Positions 1 through 5,845 are shown, counted from the first letter of the stretch. The stretch is 9,280 nt of DNA from 2-12-FULL-42-15 sp964196565 (GCA_964196565.1 CAXMUH010000038.1:1-9280), one strand, 5' to 3'. The notes: generated by a model from the letters alone, not told the origin. Made by a program: numbers and translations.

Positions 1-454
1 GCTTACTTTTTTTTTGCATTCGATCACGCCACTTCCATTTTAAAGCCATGCCACACAGCATGGCGGCCTCACTCGAGCCAATGGTTGATGTACCACAAGA
101 TTCTTTTGATTCACTCACGTGAAACAACCGTCCTATAATATTCACACATCGCGCTTCAATTTCAGCAGTAGCAGGATACTCATCTTTATCAATTATATTC
201 TTATCGAGCGTTTCTGACATCAGTTGCTGCGCCTCGGGTTCCATCCAAGTTGTTACAAAAGTTGCAAGATTAAGTCTAGAATTACCATCCAATATCAATT
301 CATTTTTCACAAGATTATATGCAACTTCAGAGGAAACGCCTGTTTTCGGTATTTCATATTTTGGTATTGGTTTATCCATACTACGAGAGGCATAGGTTGG
401 GGTAATGAAGTTACTTTCATTTTTATTGTCAGCTTTTTTCTTTATGCGATGCAT
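1..454 (-). CDS. gadB: Glutamate decarboxylase, N-terminal part (runs off left edge)
   Basis: Partial gene: residues 1-151 of an expected ~460. The family is a PLP enzyme that converts glutamate to GABA plus CO2 in the cytoplasm, consuming a proton, and usually serves acid resistance with a GadC antiporter. Reading the minus strand from ATG at 454 gives stretches that I align from memory to E. coli GadA/GadB: LDGNSRLNLATF (residues 55-66, substrate-side Thr-Phe), DKNIIDKDEYP (84-94), RCVNIIGRLFH (102-112), and TIGSSEAAMLCGMALKWKW (124-142), where the GSSEA Ser pair contacts the PLP phosphate in the family. The catalytic lysine would lie beyond the window. The start is supported by AAGG about 7 bases upstream of the ATG and by an N-terminal length close to that of GadB. 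A run of nine A (coding strand) lies at 7-15; the frame stays open through it to the edge. No gadC is visible on this side. Confidence 0.9.
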   Translation of the reverse strand, partial: MHRIKKKADNKNESNFITPTYASRSMDKPIPKYEIPKTGVSSEVAYNLVKNELILDGNSRLNLATFVTTWMEPEAQQLMSETLDKNIIDKDEYPATAEIEARCVNIIGRLFHVSESKESCGTSTIGSSEAAMLCGMALKWKWRDRMQKKSK

Positions 455-505
455 ACATAAACCTTGTTGGCAAATATGAAGAGGGCATAGGTAAATGTAG
501 CCCAA

Positions 506-511
506 ATTATA
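506..511 (-). promoter_or_regulatory. Possible -10 box of the gad promoter
   Basis: The minus strand reads TATAAT here, giving a leader of about 45 bases to the ATG at 454. No good -35 hexamer is seen at 16-18 bases; the nearest candidates (TCTTGG, ATCTTG) are weak. Gad genes in other bacteria often depend on activators or alternative sigma factors, so a poor -35 would not be surprising, but this remains a motif-level guess. Confidence 0.3.
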
Positions 512-701
512 ACTGCCTGCAAAATAACCAAGATATTTTTTAATCCATTGATTTAGCAGTTAAATTTAAAACAAATTCAATATGAAAGAGACCCCAACAG
601 TATGGCGCAATCAACCGGGCAGTAAACTGAATATGTTGCAAGATGGAATAAGGATGTTAACTCCAATCTGGCGGATTAAGCATCTGCATGCTCTATCTGA
701 C

Positions 702-734
702 TAAATATCCGCGGGGCAAGCCCTTTGATATTTA
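702..734. repeat. Inverted repeat, hairpin 1 of cluster
   Basis: TAAATATC (702-709) pairs with GATATTTA (727-734). Inside, GGG and CCC can extend the fold around a CAAG tip. It opens the run of four palindromes. There is no adjacent T-tract, so an intrinsic terminator is not indicated. Confidence 0.5.
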
Positions 735-746
735 TCCATTTAGATT

Positions 747-778
747 TCGCCTACGCGGGAAACCCGCGTAAACGGCGA
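747..778. repeat. GC-rich hairpin 2 of cluster
   Basis: A perfect 8-bp stem TACGCGGG / CCCGCGTA (752-759 / 763-770) encloses an AAA loop. It extends outward through TCGCC (747-751) pairing with GGCGA (774-778), across a three-base bulge on the right side. It is strongly GC-rich against an AT-rich background, with no T-tract on either strand. This is more like a REP-type palindromic element than a terminator. Confidence 0.65.
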
Positions 779-779
779 C

Positions 780-809
780 TTAAGGGGAGCGAACGCTCGC
801 TCCCCTTAA
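780..809. repeat. Perfect 13-bp hairpin 3 of cluster
   Basis: TTAAGGGGAGCGA (780-792) pairs perfectly with TCGCTCCCCTTAA (797-809) around the four-base loop ACGC. On the + strand the stem is followed by an A-tract (810-813), not a T-tract, and on the minus strand no T-run follows. It is therefore not a textbook Rho-independent terminator, although the stem would be very stable in RNA. Confidence 0.7.
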
Positions 810-828
810 AAAACCCCATGCGTAAAGT

Positions 829-863
829 CCCGCGGCCTGCGCCCAAAGGGCGTAAGCCGCGGG
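829..863. repeat. GC-rich hairpin 4 of cluster
   Basis: CCCGCGGC (829-836) pairs with GCCGCGGG (856-863). After one mismatch, TGCGCCC (838-844) pairs with GGGCGTA (848-854, one G-T wobble) around an AAA loop. The tip has the same layout as hairpin 2: a T-R-CGC arm, an AAA loop, and a GCGTA end. This suggests the two are diverged copies of one element. Confidence 0.65.
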
Positions 864-933
864 GAATAAAATTTAAAATGGAAGTGAATGCGGCTATCCG
901 ATGGTATTATAAGTTATTGAAATATTATTTCAT

Positions 934-939
934 TATAAT
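934..939 (+). promoter_or_regulatory. Possible -10 box upstream of MFS gene
   Basis: A consensus TATAAT lies 62 bases before the MFS start codon. The hexamers at 16-18 bases upstream are poor (AAGTTA region), and TTGAAA at 917-922 is too close. The -10 alone is the evidence. Confidence 0.3.
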
Positions 940-1001
940 GTAAGATAGATTTACATCTCGACCAAATTGCATCCAACTTGTATGGAAACTGATCGCCGGC
1001 T

Positions 1002-2243
1002 ATGCTAAACACCCAACCTAACAAAACCGCCTATATCAATATTGGATTGCTCATTTTAGCCAATATTCTCACCTTTGTTGTATTTTGGTTAATACAAATC
1101 AATCTAAGCTGGCTAGCCTATCAATTAACGAGCTCAGCGTTGCGGCTAGGATTCCTCGGGTTTTTTCTCAATTTGCCGATTCTTATGGCTATTCCGATTG
1201 GCGGAATATTTTCGGATAGATTTCATCGAAAATATATTTTACTGTCATCTCAAATTCTTTATATCGTGCCAAACCTAATACTTTTCTTTTTAGTGATCAC
1301 CCACTCTATTGGTTATTGGAATATGATTTTAACCGGCATTTTATACGGCGCGCTCTTTGGAATTGCCCGCCCCGCTAACGATGCCGCCATCTATGATGCA
1401 AGCACCAACGATAACCAATTAAGAATAGCGATTAGCATTAATGCCTCTGCTTCTCAAATAGCAATGTTGTTCACGCCTTATATCAGCAAAGTTTCGATTG
1501 CGACTTTCACATTTCCAAGTATTTTTATCGTCTGCCTTATTGCCAATATATTAGCGTTTTTCGCTTTTTTTGCCTTGCGGATTAAAAAGCATAAAATGGC
1601 ACCAATAGATCAAAAAGCGAATTTATCTGACTCCTTATTAAATGGACTGCGCTACACATTTAACAATAAAACGCTATTAATATTTATTGTCGCCATTAGC
1701 ATGGCTTTAGGCGTTGTGATTGCATTACAATTTCAATTCCCAACGATTATTAAAACACTCTATCATGGCACCAAAGCGAACCTTTATAATTTTTATTATT
1801 TTAGTGCTCTGGGTGGTTTAGTAGGCGCAATTTTAGTAATTTTGACCCTCAAAAAACATGGCCTACAAACTCTCTTTAAAATTTTAGTCGGAGCTTTAAT
1901 ATTACAAGCGGCATTTTTGATTACATTGCCTCTGATTCCCAATATTCATTGGGTTTATCTAATTATTTTTCTTGAAGATCTTTGTGGAATCGTGGCCACA
2001 ATTGTCGGCACAATTTCCATTCAAAATATTATTGCTGATAATATGCGTGGGCGAGTACTGAGTGTTGTCGCATTTGCGCGCATTGGCTCAATCCCGATTA
2101 TTAGTTTTATTCTGGGGTTAATAAGCAGCTTAGCCAGCATCTATTATGGAATAATATTATTTGCTGTAATTTATCTTATCTTTATTCTAGTGAGTTGCTA
2201 CTATTTGCGATCACAACTGAAGTACTGGAAACCGGATCAGTAA
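1002..2243 (+). CDS. MFS transporter, EntS-like (MFS_3) exporter family
   Basis: A 413-residue inner-membrane protein with about twelve hydrophobic segments, the normal size and topology for a proton-driven MFS carrier. MFS motif A is present after the second segment (GGIFSDRFHRK, residues 67-77, with D72, R73 and R76). The second half carries QNIIADNMRGRVLSV (341-355), matching the Q-x-x-x-x-x-x-x-R-G-R-V signature of the MFS_3 / enterobactin-exporter-like group. Known members export siderophores, macrolides or other small molecules. Nothing nearby (no siderophore synthesis, no regulator) fixes the substrate, so it is left open. ATG 1002 is chosen as the first in-frame start; only a weak, distant GGAAA lies upstream. 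It appears to be a single-gene unit, since both neighbours are on the other strand. Confidence 0.85.
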   Translation: MLNTQPNKTAYINIGLLILANILTFVVFWLIQINLSWLAYQLTSSALRLGFLGFFLNLPILMAIPIGGIFSDRFHRKYILLSSQILYIVPNLILFFLVITHSIGYWNMILTGILYGALFGIARPANDAAIYDASTNDNQLRIAISINASASQIAMLFTPYISKVSIATFTFPSIFIVCLIANILAFFAFFALRIKKHKMAPIDQKANLSDSLLNGLRYTFNNKTLLIFIVAISMALGVVIALQFQFPTIIKTLYHGTKANLYNFYYFSALGGLVGAILVILTLKKHGLQTLFKILVGALILQAAFLITLPLIPNIHWVYLIIFLEDLCGIVATIVGTISIQNIIADNMRGRVLSVVAFARIGSIPIISFILGLISSLASIYYGIILFAVIYLIFILVSCYYLRSQLKYWKPDQ

Positions 2244-2385
2244 AAGCATTTTAGTAAAAAAAAACACCGTCAACGGAATAAATAAATTATCCAATCCAAA
2301 TGGGGAGATGGCCGTCGAGCGTTAACATATGCGCAACCATTGCTAAAGTTGAAGAGACTACCAACGATTCAGGCAAGGCTGAGCT

Positions 2386-3111
2386 TTAAATTTCACTTGC
2401 CGGAATAACGCGCGCCAACTTAAATATTTCATAAACCTCTCCAAGCCCGCCTTCACTCAACAATCCTGCGTATAGATTTAAACTCAACGCAGACTTATTT
2501 CCTTTTAAAACGTCTAATAAAGTCAACGCAGCATTAATTTTTAATTCCGGCGTATAGGATTTCATATATTTACTAAATAGACCGGCTATACGTTTTTTGC
2601 ATTTTATTCTTCTATAGAAAATATAACCTTCTATTAGTTTTTCTAAAATAATTTTTTTTTGACTTCGTCTCATTTTTCCAAAACTAGACACATAGATTTC
2701 TTTTTCATTTGCTTCACATAAAATTAAAGGGTATAGCATTGAGAGAAACGTAATTGCTGTTGATATATCTACTCTTTGCGCCAAATTTAAATCTTCCTCC
2801 GCCATAAGATGTAATGCAAATATCGTCGATTGCAATTTTTTTGAAACTTTAAGTTTTAGAGCTTTTCTTTGCTCATAATATACAGCCTGAGTGTCAAGCC
2901 CGGTTATTGAAACCGATACCTCTAAAAATTTAACGGCACTACTGACTGTTTTTACTTGGACTAAAAGCGCCTTTTTAATTTCACTCGCTTCAATCCTATA
3001 GCTCAGCGCTGTTATGAGTTCTTTAGCATACGCAAGCAGAGAGATCGCAGTATAATCATGATAAGTTAAAGTACCAAGCACCACAACACGCGTATTTTTG
3101 CTTATTCTCAT
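2386..3111 (-). CDS. Hypothetical protein, 241 residues, unknown family
   Basis: I do not recognise this protein. It is mostly helix-forming, with no signal peptide and no clear membrane segment (the most hydrophobic stretch is ITFLSMLYPLILCEA). A lysine/arginine-rich patch lies in the C-terminal half (FGKMRRSQKKI; YRRIKCKKRI), and it has few cysteines. The frame also opens at a TTG at 3168, giving 260 residues. I prefer ATG 3111 for two reasons: a plausible promoter (TTGCTA, 17 bases, TAATAT) would start transcription near 3148, downstream of that TTG, and GTGAGA precedes the ATG by about nine bases while the TTG has no ribosome site. It stands alone on its strand, divergent from the small secreted protein and convergent with the MFS gene. 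Base composition is as AT-rich as its neighbours. Confidence 0.7.
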   Translation of the reverse strand: MRISKNTRVVVLGTLTYHDYTAISLLAYAKELITALSYRIEASEIKKALLVQVKTVSSAVKFLEVSVSITGLDTQAVYYEQRKALKLKVSKKLQSTIFALHLMAEEDLNLAQRVDISTAITFLSMLYPLILCEANEKEIYVSSFGKMRRSQKKIILEKLIEGYIFYRRIKCKKRIAGLFSKYMKSYTPELKINAALTLLDVLKGNKSALSLNLYAGLLSEGGLGEVYEIFKLARVIPASEI

Positions 3112-3154
3112 ATTACAATATCTCACACTATGTATTTTTTGATCACCATCAGAT

Positions 3155-3183
3155 ATATTAATAAACAAGGATTAGCTTAGCAA
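3155..3183 (-). promoter_or_regulatory. Likely sigma70-type promoter of the 241-residue hypothetical gene
   Basis: On the minus strand TTGCTA (3183-3178), a 17-base spacer and TAATAT (3160-3155) match the consensus at 4/6 each with ideal spacing. Transcription would begin about 3148, leaving a leader of roughly 37 bases before ATG 3111. Confidence 0.4.
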
Positions 3184-3242
3184 CAGGGCGGTGAAGCTGA
3201 TTTTGCAATAAGAGATTTCAGGATATGCTATAGGTTGGAAAA

Positions 3243-3282
3243 ATAGCAATCTCCTTTTTATTTCAACTAGTTAAATTGCTAT
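3243..3282. repeat. 8-bp inverted repeat in divergent spacer
   Basis: ATAGCAAT (3243-3250) and ATTGCTAT (3275-3282) are separated by 24 bases, between the two divergent promoters. It could be a split operator or chance in AT-rich DNA. Confidence 0.3.
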
Positions 3283-3293
3283 CTTAAATTTGC

Positions 3294-3322
3294 TTGAAGG
3301 GTGAGTAGCTATACGCTATTGT
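3294..3322 (+). promoter_or_regulatory. Likely sigma70-type promoter of the small secreted protein gene
   Basis: TTGAAG (3294-3299), a 17-base spacer and TATTGT (3317-3322) would start transcription around 3329, about 33 bases before the ATG at 3362. A weak ribosome site AGAGTG lies at 3349-3354, seven bases before the ATG. Confidence 0.45.
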
Positions 3323-3361
3323 GAGCGATATCTTAGTAAAAAATAAATAGAGTGATATAGC

Positions 3362-3679
3362 ATGAAAAAAATACTCGCGTTAACAATCCCCTTCTTGTTT
3401 ATCGGTCAGGCTTTAGCTTTAAATATAACTGTCAATAATGATACGAGCACAGGATTCACCGCCACGACAGTAGCTGGAAAAGTTTTAGGTACCATCAAAC
3501 CAAAACAACAAGGTTATCCGCTTAACATACCGAATGAAACACCGATCGTTAAATTTAATGGCAGCGATGGTAATAACTCAGCGGTATATTACAGAGGCTA
3601 CAAGCTGCAGTGTACCTCTCAAACTTGGTATCCTTGCACAGTCACCAATAACAATACGGTTACTATTAATCCACATTAA
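3362..3679 (+). CDS. Small secreted/periplasmic protein of unknown function, 105 residues
   Basis: The N-terminus is a clear Sec signal peptide: MKK, a hydrophobic core ILALTIPFLFIGQ, and an A-L-A site, so cleavage is expected after A19. The mature part is about 86 residues, rich in Asn and Thr and of beta-type pattern. It has two cysteines (C84 and C92) ten residues from the C-terminal half's end region that could form a disulfide after export. There is no lipobox, no membrane anchor and no recognised family. It is preceded by a promoter with good spacing and the weak site AGAGTG. The downstream SDR gene converges on it, and their stop codons share the bases TTAA. Function is not assigned; a small soluble periplasmic or extracellular protein is all the sequence supports. 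Confidence 0.75.
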   Translation: MKKILALTIPFLFIGQALALNITVNNDTSTGFTATTVAGKVLGTIKPKQQGYPLNIPNETPIVKFNGSDGNNSAVYYRGYKLQCTSQTWYPCTVTNNNTVTINPH

Positions 3680-4398
3680 GCACTCTGCTTCGTGGTCGAT
3701 AGAACAATTTCACGCAAACAAACCGATTGTGGCTGTTGATAGGCAAATATTATCGTCCGCGCAACATCATCGGGTGATAAAACACCGCCCATTTCTGTTT
3801 TCCAATTGGCATAATCGTCTTTAATTTGTTGCACCGAAGTATGACTTAGCAATGCAGTTTCAACAGCACCAGGTGCGATGGTAATCACGCGTACGTTGTC
3901 TGGCGCCACCTCTTCTCTCACATTTTCAGTCATACCATGCACCGCAAATTTGGTGCCGGTATAAGCCGCATGGTTAGGAAATGCTTTTATGCCTGCAATC
4001 GAACTGATATTAAAAATCGTGCCATGCTGTCGCTGTTTCATACCGGGAAGCACTGCCTGCATGCCATTTAAAATTCCTATGATATTAACATCAACCATAC
4101 TTCTCCATTCTTTAGGATCTTGAGTGGCAATATCACCGAGCTGCATAACGCCCGCGCAATTAATAATGGCATCAACGGGACCATAAGCAGTTTCTGCAGC
4201 TTGAATAGCTTTTTTCAACGCTTCAATATCGGTAACGTCAACAGAGTTAACTATGGCATTGGGTAATTGCATCGATTCAAGTTTTTTGATATTGCGACCC
4301 AATAACAATAAAGGATAACCGAGCTCACTAAACTGAACTGCTGTTTGCTGGCCAATTCCTGAGGTAGCACCGGTAATAACAACTAAAGCTTTTTCCAT
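3676..4398 (-). CDS. Short-chain dehydrogenase/reductase (classical SDR)
   Basis: A 240-residue Rossmann-fold NAD(P)-dependent oxidoreductase, the standard length for classical SDRs, probably cytosolic. Visible motifs: cofactor-binding TGATSGIG (residues 9-16); G34-R35 at the end of strand 2, which with the arginine favours NADP(H); D54-V-T; NCAG (80-83); and the catalytic tetrad N105 (VNIIG), S133 (ISSIAG), Y146 and K150 (YTGTK). PGAVET (176-181) follows. The set resembles the YdfG-like group that oxidises beta-hydroxy acids or reduces 3-oxo substrates, but the substrate cannot be read from sequence. The start is firm: AAGGAG lies six bases upstream of the ATG. A perfect palindrome abuts this ribosome site and likely controls expression. 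Its 3' end overlaps the stop codon of the convergent secreted-protein gene. Confidence 0.9.
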   Translation of the reverse strand: MEKALVVITGATSGIGQQTAVQFSELGYPLLLLGRNIKKLESMQLPNAIVNSVDVTDIEALKKAIQAAETAYGPVDAIINCAGVMQLGDIATQDPKEWRSMVDVNIIGILNGMQAVLPGMKQRQHGTIFNISSIAGIKAFPNHAAYTGTKFAVHGMTENVREEVAPDNVRVITIAPGAVETALLSHTSVQQIKDDYANWKTEMGGVLSPDDVARTIIFAYQQPQSVCLREIVLSTTKQSA

Positions 4399-4411
4399 TA
4401 CTGTTCTCCTT

Positions 4412-4432
4412 GTTAAAACAAAATGTTTTAAC
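4412..4432. promoter_or_regulatory. Perfect 9+3+9 palindrome, probable repressor operator for the SDR gene
   Basis: GTTAAAACA (4412-4420) and TGTTTTAAC (4424-4432) are perfect inverted arms around AAA. The element sits directly upstream of the SDR ribosome site (AAGGAG, 4411-4406 on the minus strand) and just after a plausible -10 box, so it would cover the transcription start. The size and AT-rich symmetric form fit TetR/AcrR-type operators. No such regulator is in the window. It could alternatively act as an RNA hairpin just ahead of the ribosome site. Confidence 0.55.
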
Positions 4433-4433
4433 T

Positions 4434-4461
4434 AATTTAAAACTTCATCTCAAGCTGCCAA
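4434..4461 (-). promoter_or_regulatory. Candidate promoter of the SDR gene
   Basis: On the minus strand TTGGCA (4461-4456, 5/6 match), a 16-base spacer and TAAATT (4439-4434, 4/6) place the start near 4427, inside the palindrome. The -35 lies within the last codons of the antitoxin gene. Confidence 0.4.
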
Positions 4462-4731
4462 ATTTAAAGATACATGAATACCAGCATGCTCAAGCATTGT
4501 AACAAGTTTGTCGATTGTAAATAATTCGATTTGTCCATTCAAAAGCTTATTAATTCTAGGCTGATCAACCGCCATAATTTTCGCAGCCTCTGCTTGAGTT
4601 AATTTATTTTCTTTAATGTATCGCTTAATTGCCAACATAAGCTGCGATCTAAGCTTTAAGTTACTCGCTTCTGCTGAGCTAAAACCCAAGTCATCAAATA
4701 CATTATCAGTTTTTTTTGTATTTTTTTTCAT
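4450..4731 (-). CDS. higA: HigA-type antitoxin, XRE-family HTH protein
   Basis: A 93-residue DNA-binding protein, full length for the small HTH antitoxins paired with Gp49/HigB-like toxins. Residues 11-30 give the family lead-in VFDDLGFSSAEA. The HTH spans about 44-66 (LTQAEAAKIMAVDQPRINKLLNG), and GIHVSLNL closes the protein. In the family it neutralises the toxin and represses its own promoter. Here the gene before it, five bases upstream, is only a gutted toxin remnant, so the antitoxin appears orphaned. Ribosome site AAGGA sits eight bases before the ATG, inside the end of the remnant, suggesting translational coupling. The first codons hold two runs of eight A, a slippage-prone feature. 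Inverted and direct repeats upstream are probably its own operator. Confidence 0.85.
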   Translation of the reverse strand: MKKNTKKTDNVFDDLGFSSAEASNLKLRSQLMLAIKRYIKENKLTQAEAAKIMAVDQPRINKLLNGQIELFTIDKLVTMLEHAGIHVSLNLAA

Positions 4732-4736
4732 AACAC

Positions 4737-4829
4737 CTATCCTTTAAGCTTCTTTAAAATCTCTTGGTAACGGCTTTTTGCAATATTAATATCTTTCTGC
4801 GATGACCCTTCCCAGATGATTTTTTTCAT
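4737..4829 (-). pseudogene. higB: HigB/Gp49-like toxin remnant with internal in-frame deletion (30 codons)
   Basis: Reading from ATG 4829 to TAG at 4737 gives 30 residues. The first ten, MKKIIWEGSS, look like the start of phage-derived Gp49-like (HigB/RelE-superfamily) toxins, which commonly open with a basic residue followed by a I-V-W-x-G-S-S stretch. The last twenty (QKDINIAKSR, then YQEILKKLKG) look like their C-terminal tail, where a K-x-D-I-x-x-A-K-x-R-Y pattern is usual. The ~70-80 residue middle, including the RNase core, is missing, and the frame is kept across the junction. It is immediately followed by the antitoxin, in the toxin-first order typical of this family. Family resemblance is judged from memory of the group, not from a search. 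It could still be expressed as a short peptide, because promoter, start codon and downstream coupling are intact. Confidence 0.65.
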
Positions 4830-4835
4830 ATAGAT

Positions 4836-4877
4836 AGTATGTCACATCTAACGCAGTATGTCAAATATGACATACTG
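4836..4877 (-). promoter_or_regulatory. Toxin-antitoxin promoter embedded in probable HigA operator sites
   Basis: CAGTATGTCA (4854-4863) and TGACATACTG (4868-4877) form a 10-bp inverted repeat with a four-base spacer. A third copy of the half site, AGTATGTCA, lies at 4836-4844, 19 bases away. On the minus strand the -35 TTGACA (4864-4859, perfect consensus) lies in the palindrome, and the -10 CATACT (4841-4836) lies in the lone half site, with a 17-base spacer. A repressor bound here would block both boxes, as in autoregulated TA operons. Only six bases separate the -10 from the remnant's ATG, so the transcript should be leaderless or nearly so. Confidence 0.7.
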
Positions 4878-4956
4878 GCTACACGACTAATAACGTTTAA
4901 TTCTATATATTCCATCGGGTTATTATATATATTGCTCTCAATGCTTTTTTGTAAAC

Positions 4957-5832
4957 TCACGCTAAAATTTCCTGAACGTTAATTCCCTTAATGGTTGAAC
5001 TATGTAAATATTGCTGCAAGTAATCAACCAATGGCTCTTCAATCACTTGGTTCGACACTTGTGAAGCGTGACGAAAAACAAGTTTATCTTCAATACGCAA
5101 TAATAACCCTAAATGAGAAACATTAATATGCGTACCAATCACCGAGCGCAAATCCCAATTCGGCCGCACAATTTCCACAATCGCCATATCAGGTAATTGC
5201 GCTAAAATAAAAGGATTTGCAACCTCATTTAAATTAAATAACCGCGTAAATGGAATATAAGCAATATAGGCATGAACAGCTTTTATATCTCGCGCCAACG
5301 CATGTAAAGATTTTAGTTTTTCCTCGAATACTTTATCCGAACAAACATCCCTCAACTTAATATCATCCAGGCCACGTTTTAATATCCAACTGGGTTTATC
5401 AATAAAAGCATGCGCGGTCTCACAAATTGACTTGCCAATACTATCGACCACATTCGAACTGAAATCACGAATATAGCCCAAATGAGCATTTGAAGTATTC
5501 CAGTCACTGCTTAAAAAGTGATGGCGATTCTGATAACTCACTTTGCTATTCTTATAATTTAGACGCACCATATGAAAATTAAGCTGAATCAAATTGGTTG
5601 AATGTAATATTGCCAAAAGCGTATTGACATAGGTGACGCAATCAAAACAGTCCGCGCGCAAACTCGGACTCTGATCAAATTCAGAATCAACCCCCTCACC
5701 AAGCGCACCATTTAAATAAGGTCTTCCTAAAAACCACTGGCTCAGAAAGCTCATTTTAGATACAGGCGACAGGCAAGCATTTTGACATTGCCAATCTAAC
5801 AATTCTGCAAATTCATTTTGATCACGCTGCAT
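4957..5832 (-). CDS. DUF1460 family protein, amidase-like cysteine hydrolase fold
   Basis: A 291-residue member of the DUF1460 (N-acetylmuramoyl-L-alanine amidase-like) family, which has a papain/NlpC-P60-like fold and is thought to act on cell-wall peptides. Family landmarks: F34-L-G-R-P-Y-L-N-G-A-L-G-E-G near the N-terminus, DCFDCVTYVNTLLA (61-74) with C65 the likely nucleophile, WILKRGL region (149-155), and VSHLGLLLR (238-246) with H240 the likely general base, followed by FRHAS (253-257). The start is fixed by an in-frame TGA directly before the ATG and by GAGGG five bases upstream. Consequently there is no signal peptide, which is odd for a wall hydrolase. Either it acts in the cytoplasm, for example on recycled muropeptides, or it is exported by another route. 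It is divergent from the osmolyte importer and upstream of the toxin-antitoxin remnant. Confidence 0.82.
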   Translation of the reverse strand: MQRDQNEFAELLDWQCQNACLSPVSKMSFLSQWFLGRPYLNGALGEGVDSEFDQSPSLRADCFDCVTYVNTLLAILHSTNLIQLNFHMVRLNYKNSKVSYQNRHHFLSSDWNTSNAHLGYIRDFSSNVVDSIGKSICETAHAFIDKPSWILKRGLDDIKLRDVCSDKVFEEKLKSLHALARDIKAVHAYIAYIPFTRLFNLNEVANPFILAQLPDMAIVEIVRPNWDLRSVIGTHINVSHLGLLLRIEDKLVFRHASQVSNQVIEEPLVDYLQQYLHSSTIKGINVQEILA

Positions 5833-5845
5833 TCAACCCTCAATG

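Larger units (their letters stand above)
455..1001. other. 547-base non-coding spacer between divergent gad and MFS genes
   Basis: I find no supportable gene here. Bases 455-700 are AT-rich and hold only a possible gad promoter. Bases 702-863 hold four successive hairpins, listed separately. Bases 870-1001 are AT-rich again and hold a possible -10 box for the MFS gene. An open frame at 725-943 starts with TTG, runs straight through the palindromes, and gives a basic low-complexity peptide, so I read it as non-coding. Confidence 0.7.

Noticed and set aside
7..15. Homopolymer frameshift in gad
   Set aside because: With nine bases in the run the frame stays open to the window edge and gives RMQKKSK, consistent with the family. 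No sign of disruption.
224..460. 78-codon plus-strand open frame
   Set aside because: It is antisense to the glutamate decarboxylase coding sequence, which matches its family clearly.
780..813. Rho-independent terminator at the 13-bp hairpin
   Set aside because: The stem is strong, but neither strand has the T-tract after it. The A-run follows on the + strand only.
702..863. CRISPR array
   Set aside because: The palindromes differ in sequence and spacing, and there are no regular direct repeats with unique spacers.
725..943. 72-codon plus-strand open frame
   Set aside because: It begins with TTG without a ribosome site, reads straight through the GC-rich palindromes, and yields a basic low-complexity peptide. 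It is best explained as a by-product of the hairpins.
3534..3824. 96-codon plus-strand open frame
   Set aside because: It lies out of frame across the end of the secreted-protein gene and antisense to the well-supported SDR gene.
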